Of a DNA stretch of 51,165 nt, positions 31,447 to 41,537 are shown one piece after another. The notes below the pieces were generated by a model. The model made no database searches. It was given only the letters and a program-made list of their open reading frames with translations, and was not told where the DNA came from. The stretch is from Ophiocordyceps camponoti-saundersi (nom. inval.) (lineage: Eukaryota; Ascomycota; Sordariomycetes; Hypocreales; Ophiocordycipitaceae), in NCBI GenBank assembly GCA_003339415.1, contig PDHQ01000250.1:1-51165 (forward strand), read 5' to 3'. Position numbers and translations under genes: made by a program. Position 1 is the first letter of the stretch; each line of letters starts with the position of its first letter.

Positions 31447-32310
31447 TCAGAAGACCAACCCGCCTCCGTCGACGACGATATCAGCGCCGTTGACGTACGA
31501 CGCTCCCTGACTGAGCAGCATGACGACGACGGTAGCAAGCTCAGCCGGCAACCCCATCCTCCCCAGCGGATTGCGCGCACACCACTCCCTCCTCCCAACC
31601 TCCAAGCCAGGCCCCTCGTTAAGCAGGGTGTCCATATAGCCGGGACTCACACTGTTGACGCAGATGCCGTAACGAGCCCACTCGGCTGCGAGACAGCTCT
31701 TGATGCTTATCACGGCTGCTTTGCTCGCGTTGTACGCTACCTGTGGCTGGGGCCAGTTCACGCGGTGGGCCGAGATGGAGGCTGTCAACACGATTCTTCC
31801 TCCTTTTCCCTGCTTCACCATCTTCAGCGCTGCCGCTTGCGCGCAGAGAAAGGTCCCTGTGGCGTTGACGTCGAGGATGCGTCGGAACTGAGAGGCTGTC
31901 ATCTCCAGCGCGTGACTTACCCCCACGACACCAGCGAGACAGACCAGCATATCGACGGAGCCGAGCTTCTCTGCTGCGTGATCCATGGCTCGCGATACCT
32001 GGTCTTCGTCTGTGATGTCGGTTGCGAGCATTTCGATTCGTGCGCCGGGGAATTCCTCTCTTAGATCCTTCACGCTGGTGTCGTCTTCGGAGGCGCGGAC
32101 GTCGAGCATTAACAGGCCTTGTAGCCCGTGCTGTAGCATGGCGCGACATATCACCGTGCCGAGACCGCCGAGGGCGCCTGTTACTACGGCGTTGCCTCTT
32201 AGTTGGAAGCGTTGACCTGCTGTTTCGATGGGGGGGGAAACGTCTTGGCCCTGGGCGAGGGTCATGACGGGGAGGATTCGCTGGGAGAGCTTTTCGCGGT
32301 CGCTGGCCAT
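31447..32310 (-). CDS. Short-chain dehydrogenase/reductase (sugar-alcohol dehydrogenase-like)
   Basis: Single-exon gene of 287 residues. The Rossmann cofactor motif T-G-A-L-G-G-L-G lies at residues 44-51, D70 follows beta-2 (suggesting preference for NAD(H)), the structural motif V-N-A-T-G lies at 148-152, and the catalytic pair is Tyr193/Lys197 in YNASK with a Ser in TASIS (178-180). NSVSPGYMDT and VNGADIVVDGGG close the fold. The overall pattern resembles fungal D-arabinitol 2-dehydrogenase, mannitol dehydrogenase and L-xylulose reductase enzymes of polyol metabolism. The substrate is not proven by sequence. No signal peptide; cytosolic or mitochondrial. Confidence 0.9.
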   Translation of the reverse strand: MASDREKLSQRILPVMTLAQGQDVSPPIETAGQRFQLRGNAVVTGALGGLGTVICRAMLQHGLQGLLMLDVRASEDDTSVKDLREEFPGARIEMLATDITDEDQVSRAMDHAAEKLGSVDMLVCLAGVVGVSHALEMTASQFRRILDVNATGTFLCAQAAALKMVKQGKGGRIVLTASISAHRVNWPQPQVAYNASKAAVISIKSCLAAEWARYGICVNSVSPGYMDTLLNEGPGLEVGRREWCARNPLGRMGLPAELATVVVMLLSQGASYVNGADIVVDGGGLVF

Positions 32311-32664
32311 GATGGGCTTTGGGGTTGAGGTGAGTTGACGAATGGGGAAGAGTTGTTCTTCAGCTTCTTCTCTTTTGGGTTGATGGGAAAAGTTACTGGT
32401 GGGATTTGCTGATGGAGGGCGCGCGAGAGAGAGAGGGTTGCATCATGTATCATTTCATGACATCACACGTCACTCCATCCTCTCACCTTTTCTCTCACCT
32501 CACTTCAGGCTCGAATCAGGCATGGCATCGATTTCTACTGGCTGACGACTCTTCTCTTCCCCCTCTCTCTCCCAGGCGCCAAAACAAGGATGCAAGCTGA
32601 AAGCCAAAAAAAAAAAAACACCGCTACAGACCATGATCTCAACAAACACCAAATCCTCACCAAG
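32311..32664. other. Divergent promoter spacer
   Basis: Upstream of the dehydrogenase (-) and the two-exon membrane protein (+). It contains a short A run at about 32609-32620 and a GAGA stretch. No further feature was recognised. Confidence 0.45.
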
Positions 32665-33395
32665 ATGACATCGTCACCACCCCTACCCCCTCCCCTTCCC
32701 CTTCAACAACACATCATCACAGCGTCAGAACCAAGAGCGGAAGTCACTCAGACACAACAACCCTCCATGGCCTCCATCAAAGCAAGCTGCCACGCCGGAA
32801 TGCTCGAGCTCGCTAGGTTGCAGGGTAGACGGCAAATGAGCGATGGGAGCGCGTCTGCGTACGAGCTTGAGTGTCTTATTGGCGGTCAGCTTCAGATTGT
32901 GTTGGGCCAGTTGAGGAGTTTGGAGGCTTGTGTTAGGGGTGTTGCGAGGGGGGCTGAGGGTCAGCGCTGGAGGAGATGGCTTCTCGGCGGTTCGCTGTGA
33001 GATTTTCTCCTCCTTCTTCTCTTTCATCTTCATCATCAGAGACAAGTATTAACTCGGTCTAAAGCACCGCTCTCATCCCAACGGTACGAACCATCTTCCG
33101 TCGCCGTCATCCTCAACCCCAATCCGAAACCCGACTCAACAACACCGAACACGCCTTCCATCACGCCCAAAACCTGATGGCCCGCATTCGAAACGGCGTC
33201 CTCGGTAGAGGCGGCTTGTTAGCGAGCGTTGCCATGTTCGTCTTCGGCTTGTTGGTCGTCTTTAGGAACGAGGTGTTGCTTAGGGTTGCGAGGACGGTTT
33301 ATAGGAGGTTGAGGAGGGTGGTGGAGAGGATGGAGCGTGGGGGTGATGCTGATGACGGGGTTTTGGAGGGTTGGAGGTGGAGAGTTCTTATGTGA
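32665..33395 (+). CDS. Single-span membrane protein of unknown function
   Basis: Two exons, 32665-32996 and 33065-33395, with a 68-bp intron (donor GTGAGA, acceptor TCTAAAG) give 220 residues. The join reads WRRWLLGGSL|TALIPTVRTIFRRR and keeps the frame. The N-terminus is Pro-rich and disordered. A helical, possibly coiled-coil region (ELECLIGGQLQIVLGQLRSLE) follows, then an amphipathic Arg-rich stretch with HAFHHAQNLMARI, then one hydrophobic span (LLASVAMFVFGLLVVF) followed by a basic tail. The arrangement suits a tail-proximal anchored protein of the secretory or mitochondrial membranes. The start at 32665 is chosen because the preceding in-frame ATG at 32590 adds only low-complexity Lys/Asn. 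No family was recognised. Confidence 0.6.
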
Positions 33396-33715
33396 GGATT
33401 CGTCTATGACGGCATAGCGTCTCGATTTGCCTCTTCTTTCATCTGCTGTTTCTGAGCCTATGCGTCTCTCCTCCATGCGCCTTCGGTGAGAGTCGACGAA
33501 CTGAGATCGTCACCGAGGGGATTCCCGCAGCAAGAGTGCAGGGTAGGTAAGTCACATGACGAACCCGACCCTCTCATCAGTCAACCAACACCCTTCATCC
33601 TCTTCATTCCTTCAAACATCATCACAAGCTTCATCCTATTCCTCGCCAAACGCACAACTGACTCTTCCAATCACAAGACGTCATCAAAAGCAAGACGTCA
33701 TAACGAACCCCTCTC
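33396..33715. other. Short spacer
   Basis: Between the membrane protein gene and the methyltransferase gene on the same strand. No feature recognised. Confidence 0.4.
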
Positions 33716-35339
33716 ATGCCCCCCAAGCGCAAGCTCGACGACGCCCAATCTCCTCAACCCTCCCACCATCCAGACCAGCCTCACCAAGAACAACTCCTCG
33801 CCAAGGACCGCCGTTTCCAATCCCTCTACTCGGACCCTCCCGACTTCAAACGACTGGCGCGATGCGATCCGGACTTTGCCGCTGTGTACGTGCCGCTTTG
33901 GCTCTCGGCTAGGAGGCGCGTCTGGCTCATCCGCCTGGCAGGGTAAAGGGTCGGAACCTGGACTTTGGCGATCCCGCTTCCGTCATGCAGCTGTCCAAGA
34001 CGTTGCTGAAACTCGACTTTGGTCTTGAGCTTTTGCTGCCTGAGGATCGGCTTTGTCCACCGGTAGGTTTCGATCATGTATGGTTCTGTTTGGAGCTGAT
34101 TCGGGTCAGATACCCAATAGGCACAGCTATATCCTCTGGCTCAAAGGCTTGCTTGATACTTCGTCTTATAACCCGCCGGGTGAAAGCCTTGTTGGTCTTG
34201 ATATTGGCACTGGCGCCAGTTGTATCTACCCTTTACTGGCTTGCGTTCAACGCCCTTGGTCCTTCATCGCAACAGGTAGGGAGACAGGGGGAGAATGACC
34301 ACACTCCTCTAGGCATGACTGACAAGATGGTCAACACAAACCAAAAGACATTGACGCCGAGAGCTTGGCGTGGGCCAGGAAAAACGTCCATCTCAACAAG
34401 CTAGACCATCGGATACGTGTGATAGACTGCCAAGTCGAAGATGACCTCATACCCCTACAACGTCTCGGCCTGGACTCGATCAACTTCGTCATGACGAACC
34501 CACCCTTCTACGCCTCAGAAGCGGAGATGCTCGAGAGCGCTAAACGCAAGGCCCGCCCCCCCTGGACAGCCTGCACCGGCTCCCGGACGGAAATGGTAGT
34601 CGAGGGCGGGGAGGTGGCCTTTGTCGGTCGCATACTGAACGAATCGCTACTGCTGGGCCGTCGCGTGAGATGGTATAGCTCCATGCTGGGCTTCTACGCC
34701 AGCGTCGTCGTCCTCGTCGGCAAACTCAAGGAGCGTGGCATCGACAACTTCGCCGTCGTTGAGTTTGCGCAGGGGGCTAAGACGCGAAGATGGGCCGTGG
34801 CTTGGAGCTTTGGTCCCATGCGGCCGGCGCAGGCTGTGGCTAGGGGCATCACCATGACCAAGAAGGCGTCCGCCGCAGCTAACGACGTGCTTCCGGCCCA
34901 AACCGAAGTCGACATCGCCACTCTACGGCTGACGAGTGAGGAGACGGTGGGCGAATTCGTCGCCGGACTGCGAGGCGCCGTCGAAGCGCTCGACTTGATG
35001 TCCTGGACGTGGGACCCGCAGGCGCTCGAGGGCACGGGCCGGGCTGCCGATCGGGTGTGGGCCCGGGCTTGGCGGCGGCGTAAGAAGCGCGCGGTAATCG
35101 AGAAGGGGGAGGGCGCGAGTATGCAGACTGATGAGCCGGTTTGCGTCTTGGGCTTTAGGGTTGAGCTTCGGCTTGATCTGCGGAGGGAGATGTCGGTGAG
35201 GTGTAGGTGGCTTGAGGGGGTTGATGGGGTTGCTTTTGAGAGTTTTCAGGGGTTTTTGAAGGCGGTTGTGGCGAGGTGCTGCTCTTCTGTCGACGATGGT
35301 CGACATGTTGAAGCTGGAGGGGCAAAAGACGCTTCTTAA
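33716..35339 (+). CDS. METTL16-type RNA N6-adenosine methyltransferase
   Basis: Four exons (33716-33885, 33942-34062, 34110-34275, 34348-35339) with introns of 56, 47 and 72 bp; phases close to give 482 residues. The N-terminus has DFKRLARCDPDF, the METTL16 substrate-binding signature, continuing across the splice to LDFGDPASVMQLSKTLL and LCPPIPNRHSYILWL. The methyltransferase fold shows SAM motif D-I-G-T-G (128-132) and the catalytic N-P-P-F tetrad at 203-206. After it come GGEVAFVGRILNESLLL and the W-Y-S-S-M-L-G element. Family members methylate adenosine in U6 snRNA (ACAGA box) and in some organisms control SAM synthetase mRNA. The stop is only 24 bp from the convergent neighbour. The C-terminal 150 residues are variable. 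Confidence 0.92.
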
Positions 35340-35363
35340 CCATGATATATTGACGATCTTCAT

Positions 35364-36543
35364 CTACGTGGGCCCGAGAAGAGACGGCTCATACTGGTCA
35401 GACATGTGCCAGCAGCCAGCAGCCTCGATAGCCCTCACAGCCAGAGCGGTAGTCAACCCCCAGCTCCCAATCCTCACCTCGGAACGACCAAATTTACAGA
35501 ACCAAGCCGGACCAAAAGCCCCATCCGACCTCTGCATAGTGAGCAGCCTCTCCCTCTCCCCCTCAGGAGGATCGACGCCCACAAGACGACAAGCCTCAAG
35601 ACGCATAGCCAGACTCAGAGCGTCAGCCTCACAGCCAAACCTCTCGACCACATGCCCCCGCAGCATCAGCCTTCCTGCGGCGCTGTCTTGGACCAGATGG
35701 GCGAAGAAGTAGAGGAAGACGTCGGGCGATGGGTAGTAGCGCGTGCCGCGGAGGTAGCTTCCGCTCTGGAGCTGCTCGTGCACGTGGGCTTTTGTGGGTG
35801 AGAGGCGGGGGGAGGTGTAGCGGGCGTGGTGCTTGAAGGCGCGGAGGGCGTTGATGCAGGTTGCTGGGTCGATGCGTTTGCGTGTTGGGGAGGAGAAGTA
35901 GACCTGGGAGTAGATGGAGATGGTGTTGTGAGGTGTGAGGTTTGAGGTGGTGGCTGACTGTGTGTGTCTCTTACCTGGATGATTCCCTCTGGGCTGGTCA
36001 TTTCTGGTGTGAGCATCTCGTCTAGGAGGTGGTTGGTTGTCGGTTCTTCGTGGGGGAGGAGTCTGAGTGCGTAGGAGTTCACGTCTACGTCGTCTGGATA
36101 CTCTGCTGTTGTTTTACAGGGAGGGCCTGAGAGGAGAGTATGAGAGATCTCAGTGAGGTGGAAGTTGCTCCTCAATCAAGTTGAAGAGGATCAAGGGGAA
36201 GAGAAGCACAACTAACCCTGGAAATAGTTCCACCTCGATGACCGAGTTGGGTATCGTAACCGGATAAGACTTCTGTTTTCCCTCTCTCAGCTTAAGCCTC
36301 GAACCTGATACATAACCGAGAAAGGATGGGAACGGACGGGTCGGATAGCGCTTCCAGGATGAGAAGCTGGGAAAAGTTGTCCCAGAAGATGGTCCCGTCG
36401 TCGCATTCTGAGTGTAGTTTCTGGGCGTTTCGTCGGAGCCATTGTCTGCCTTTTGCCGAGGCTGTTTCTTCTAGGGTCTTGGAGACGGGGCGTGGGATTT
36501 GGCTTGGGGTTGTTGGCGGAAGGGGTTCTTTGGGGGTTGTCAT
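35364..36543 (-). CDS. Fungal protein with alpha/alpha-toroid-like region, uncertain N-terminal splice
   Basis: Frame-consistent model: exons 36312-36543, 35975-36126 and 35364-35903, giving 307 residues, with introns of 185 and 71 bp. The last two exons are clear: CKTTAEYPDDVDVNSYALRL, then VYFSSPTRKRIDPATCINAL, GTRYYPSPDVFLYFFAHLV, and SDGAFGPAWFCKFGRSEVRI followed by GLTTALAVRAIEA. This alternation of helices resembles terpene-cyclase/prenyltransferase toroid repeats, but no catalytic DxDD or zinc site is seen, so no function is assigned. The 185-bp intron is unusually long here and contains a coding-looking frame (REGKQKSYPVTIPNSVIEVEL). That suggests the gene originally read through and now has two small frameshifts. 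The stop is 24 bp from the METTL16 gene. Confidence 0.6.
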
Positions 36544-38296
36544 TTTTGGGTTGTTGATTAGTATGGAGGAGGAAGGGGTTACAGGGAGAGAGGAGAAGAG
36601 AGGAGAAGAGGATGGTTGCGTTTATACTTGTGTCTCTCTCTATTTCTCACTCACTCTCTCTCTCTCTGTGTGTGTTTCAGTCTATGCTGATTTGTTTATC
36701 ATGAGACTTGTGTGTCTGACATACGAGATATAAGATATACATGTATAAAGATCTACACACACATGTCTGTATAAGTGTATAAGCGTCTCTTATATCTTGA
36801 TTTGCTATCATGATGCATGCATATGCAACTACTTATATCTATAGACTTGTCATGTTTGTTTCAGAGAAACAGGATTTTTTCATGTCAGAAAAAGTCTAGA
36901 TTCGGATGTGAGCTCGGCCGATAGTTCCGAAGAAGATGGTCGTCATCTTTGATATCACGATGTCACTTGCATATATGATGCATGCATATAGATGCTTTTT
37001 TCTAGATTCGGAAACGAGGCTTGTTGACCAATGGATGTTTGGTTGTATGAAGAGAGGATGTGACTGATGTAATGTGTATAAGTGTGTGTGTGCGTGTAAG
37101 AGAGAGAGGAGAGAGGAGAGAGAGAGAGAGAAGAAGGAGAGTCATGACTACTAACCTACCTACCCTCCTGAGAGCTACATCCTTCGTCTTACAACTGATC
37201 ACACCCTGCCGTTCTGACATCATTACTCTACAGCACCATACATTTCTATGCATCTTCATACCAAATAGGCGGACAGCAAGAAGAGGGGCTTGAGAGGGTT
37301 TGGGAGAGTCGAAGCCTTTTAACCCTTGCAAGTTAACAAGCCATCTACAACGGATACCCAGTCTTGACTGCCAGCTACAGACCCTGCTACGATAACCCAG
37401 TCTCACTAACGGCTACAGCCGAAGAACAAACGGCTCTGAAGCTACCAGTCTGGACTCTCTCCGAAGTCTATTCTCTATCTGCATGCCTGAGCAGATTATC
37501 TATCCAGCCGATCTCAAGTGCCTAGCCCCCCCCCCTGTCTGCCTGCCTTTAATACACACATGAGATTGATGCATTCCAAGTACATGTTATGCTACGGATA
37601 TCCGTACTCGAACCGTATCTGTTGCCGTTGCATAAATATTCAATGCTCATTCCGCGGCTAGCTAACAGGGATGATGGCGCCTTTAAGGTGAGCCAAGAGG
37701 CATCTTCATGGTGGATGATGATGACATACATACATGTATCCACTGGGTGGTTTCTAGGTATGCTCAACCCTTGAAAGGCCCATAGTGAAGCAAACAACGA
37801 ATGAAGCATAGAAGCTTAGTTTCTGTAGTTTCTGTAGGCGTAAGTTTAAGCATAAGAGAGAGTCCACTTACCTACCTTGTATGTATGTACGTGCATTCAT
37901 TCACTGCACGCAGAGTGACTGTGCGTAGTCGTTGGTCAGTAGGCATATCACGTATAATGTTTAGAGTGTGAAAGAGGTAAGATCCTGAAGATGGGCTAGG
38001 TAGGTTGTATGGAGTTTGTGACTCGTGATTTGAGCTCGCCGGAGAGGTGGAGGGGAGATGGCTATTCCTTTTCCTCCTCCTCCTCCTCCTCCTCCTTGTA
38101 AGATTAAGCCCGGGGAACTGAGGGCGTGGGGGCGCGTTGTGGAATGCTCGGCCGGCCAGTGTTGTTAGGCTTTATCCAAGGAGGCCTCTCTCTCTCTCTC
38201 TTCCCCCCCCCCCCCCCCCTCCCCCCCCACCCCCCCCCCCCCCCCACTTTCAACTCTCTTCTTGGGGGCAGATTCGTTCTTGACTCTCAGCCCTCA
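36544..38296. other. 1.75-kb spacer with microsatellites
   Basis: No gene is supported. Features include a CTCTCT/GTGTGT stretch at about 36640-36680, an imperfect duplication around 36805-37012, a GAGAGA stretch at 37100-37140, a C run at 37527, CTC repeats at 38079-38097, and CT plus poly-C at 38185-38246 next to the protease start. It acts as the shared upstream region of the toroid-like gene (-) and the subtilisin gene (+). Confidence 0.5.
38185..38246. repeat. CT and poly-C tract before the protease gene
   Basis: (CT)n from 38185 to 38202 then about 40 Cs with two interruptions, ending 50 bp before the protease ATG. Confidence 0.9.
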
Positions 38297-38599
38297 ATGC
38301 TGCTGTCCATCACCCTCTTTTCCCTCTTTTCCCTCGTTGCCTCCCAAGGTAGTAAGGATGTGTGGAAGCGTGCTGAACCGGCGCCTCTCATCAGGCATGA
38401 TCACAACGACGCTGCCGTCAAGGACAACTACATCGTCAAGTTCAACGACGGTACTCCAGAGGCCGTCGTTAACGAGGCTATCAACGTGCTTTCGGGAAAG
38501 GCAATTCACATCTTTGATGTCTTCTTTCCCGGTTTCTCCATGGTTATGAACGAGGCTGATGTCGGCCTTGTACGGAATCATACACATGTAAGCATCTCT

Positions 38600-38634
<35 letters not shown>

Positions 38635-40993
38635 CGGCATCATCTATAAGCTCATCTTGTTTCTGACAACACACACAAAACTTGCAGGTTCATCTCGTCC
38701 AAGAGGTGGGTGCGGTCCGCAAGCTGAGCGCCAGTCCTGGTGGAAAGATGATCAGGCAGGTCAAGTCTAATTGGCACCTGGGCCGAATCTCACACAGAAA
38801 GAGAGGCTTCGATGACTATCTCTATGACGAGAGCGGCGGCGTTGGAACATGCGCCTACGTCCTCGATTCTGGCATCAATGTCCAGCATCCAGTCAGTACT
38901 ATATCAACCCTCTCCAGGCCGTCTCGCCTATAGTCTCTCTAACATAATCTATAGGAGTTTGGCGGTCGTGCCAAGTCGCTTCAATCTTTCACGGACAGAC
39001 CCCTTGGCACTGATTCGGTTAATCATGGAACGAGCGTGGCCAGCCTCATCGGAGGCAAGCGGTTCGGCGTGGCCAAGAATATCACCATCTTTGACATCGC
39101 CATCGCCAGCCCTACGAAAGAGATGACGTCTGATGTCATCATCGAGGGCATGGAACTGGTGGTCAAGCATCAGGCCGAGATGAAAGCCAAGGGCGAATGC
39201 ATCAATGGCGCCTTCGTCAACTTGTCCTTTGAATCCCGCTTCGCCTCCGAGTTTCTCGGCGCGGTGTCGGAGGAACTAGCCAAGAGAGTGGCCTTCGTCG
39301 GCGCAGTGGCTGGCAATGATGACCGAGTTGCTACTACCATGGCCAATGCTCCCAGCGTCTGCGTCATCGGTTCCATCGACATCGATGACGCCATCGCCTT
39401 CAACTACGGCCAGCGTGTCGACGTCTACGCCCCTGGAATTCAAATCCCGGCGGCCGTTACGCATGAGCAGTGGATCAAACACAAAATCTATGGGAAGACG
39501 AGGTCGGGCACTTCCTTGTCCGTTCCCCTCGTCGTCGGTCTCGCTGCCTATCTGGCGGCCAAGGACGGCCTCGGCAACATGACTGGTCGGACTCTGTGCG
39601 ACCGCATCCAAAAGATGGCAACGAGGGATGCCATCACCAACATCCACGAAAAGAAGCAGTCGCTGAATCTCATTGCCTACAACGGCGCCGAGGAGGAAGA
39701 TGAGTTGAAGGCCGAGAAGAAGGGCAAGAAGAAGAAGAAGAAGAACAAGAACAAGGTCGACAAGGCCGAGGTGCAGACGGGAAAAGCCCAAGACAAGTCG
39801 ACGACGACGACCAAGGATCCTCAAGCCATAGAAGACGACAAGCCGCCCGAGACGAAGGGGGTGAAAGGCAAAGACCGGACCAAGGTCAAGGATGCCGTCA
39901 CGACGGGCGATGCTTGCTCTCACTTCAAACAGCTCACCGTCACTGCGGTGACTGGTAGTTACTGGCTATCAGGTGGAACTTGGGATAACGTCTACATCGA
40001 GATCAACCCCGACAACGAGAGGCTGGTCTTGCTCGAGGAACCTTCCCAAAATGAGAGGGCCACGGTTTTGTTCGACTTGATGAAGATGACGTTTAAGAAG
40101 GCGCGCGTTCCCGTATCGGACATGAAGCACTTTACCGTTGGACTCGCCGTTGGTCGTCATGGATACGGACCAGACTGGTATAGGCTCAAAGGTATCTCTA
40201 TCAAATCCTTGAGACCTTCTCTCAAACTATCTGTACACGACCGCTAACCTGGCATATCAGAGCTTTACCTCACCGGACTCTGCGCCGGCTCCGACAGACA
40301 GGCCAGGATATACTTGGTCAAGGATCCGGAGCTGGATCTGAAACGCGGCGACCCAGAAACGGAATCCTACCATAACAAAATCGACATCAAAGACTGGCAC
40401 TGGGTAAAGGAAGACTGGAAGACCGAGACGTTGGCGGTTCAGCCTCCCGGCCGGCCCGACGCCTGCTCTCACTTCAAGGAACTCAAGATCCAGCTGCATG
40501 TGACTGATCAAACGGCGAGGGGAACCTACGACGACATCGAGATATGTCTTGATTCACGCCCCAACTGCCATCGCCTCGCCCGTGAACCGAAAGCGGGCTT
40601 CAACAAGTGGACGACGGTCGACCTCGTCAAAGTCTTTGGATCGGAAACCATCCCGGCTCCGGGCTTCCGCGAGTTCCACGTCTGGACCGAGAAAGGTCCG
40701 AACGAGGCGACTACGTATGCCGACGGCTGGGGATATAGCGGTATGTCGGCCCGTCTCTGCTTTTCTCTCTCTTTTTCCATCTCTGACCCTTTTGCTCTTC
40801 TTGTTTAGGCGTCAAGTTCCGGGCCGCGTGCGCTGGCTCGTCCAGAGAGGTTGCGACTGAAAAGTTCTACGATAAGGGCGACGACTGGGTTATTCGGAAA
40901 TGGGATTACGCGAAGAAGGCTTACAAGGATAGTGGGATTGTGGACTTTGGCCAGCTGGAAGCCGTTAATTGGCGTTGGACCAAGGTTGATTAA
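38297..40993 (+). CDS. Secreted subtilisin-like serine protease with duplicated C-terminal domain
   Basis: Five exons (38297-38587, 38688-38891, 38955-40191, 40261-40740, 40809-40993), phases closing to 798 residues. Signal peptide at residues 1-16. An inhibitor-I9-like propeptide follows (NYIVKFNDGTPEAVVNEAIN). The S8 catalytic triad is Asp157 (VLDSGIN), His189 (NHGTSVAS) and Ser352 (SGTSLSVPLV), with oxyanion Asn in AGND near 285. After the protease domain comes a Lys-rich linker (about 420-480) and two related beta-rich repeats opening with D-A-C-S-H-F-K (about 483 and 645), each with the pattern T(W/Y)D(N/D)(V/I)xI. These resemble PLAT/LH2-like beta sandwiches, tentatively. Intron 1 contains an (AT)n array. 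It probably acts outside the cell; the repeats may bind lipid or other surfaces. A decayed paralogue follows 0.5 kb downstream. Confidence 0.9.
38604..38634. repeat. (AT)n array inside intron 1 of the protease gene
   Basis: TATATATACATATATATAT-type array within the 100-bp first intron. It leaves the donor and acceptor sites intact. Confidence 0.9.
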
Positions 40994-41392
40994 AATGATA
41001 GTTTAGACATGTCCCTTTACTGGGTTAGTAGGTGTAGTTGATAAGGGATGGCTGAGAGAGATTCGTCCTGGCAACTCTAGTTTTTGTCCCTCTTGACAAC
41101 TTTGTTTATACACAGAGAAAAAGAAGAAGACAGAGAAAGAAGAGAGAGAAGCCCTTGTTTAGCAGCAACTACAACCCTCAAGTCAGTCAAGTCTTAATCT
41201 CAAACGCATGAATATCGAACCCGCAATTCCCGCCCTGACAGCGGTTTTTCCCCCCCCCCCCCCCCCCCCCGACGGGCAACTATGGAGACGCGTTTTTGAA
41301 GTTGAAAGGAACCCCCTCTTCATCTCACCACTCCTTGCTTTAAATACCACGGAAGTTACGGTATAATGCGGGCGACTTCTCGCAGGTTGTGC
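40994..41392. other. Spacer between protease gene and its truncated paralogue
   Basis: Contains GAAAAAGAAGAAGAC-type purine DNA at 41118-41150 and a 21-C run at 41250-41270. No coding signal. Confidence 0.45.
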
Positions 41393-41537
41393 ATTATCAA
41401 CAACGTTGGATTTGGGAACTCGTCTGTATATTATACCTAACTGAGGAAAATTGAGTTTTGTCTGTGTATACTACCTGAGGAAAATGAGTTGCTTCAATGC
41501 AATTATCAACAACGTTGGATTTGGGAACTCGTCTGTA
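41393..41537. repeat. 36-bp exact direct repeat at the breakpoint of the truncated protease
   Basis: The same 36 bases (beginning ATTATCAACAACGTTGGATT) occur at 41393-41428 and 41502-41537, 109 bp apart. A second, imperfect pair (ACCT[AACT]GAGGAAAAT..GAG) lies at about 41435 and 41473. The second copy runs directly into the coding-like sequence of the truncated protease. Confidence 0.95.
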
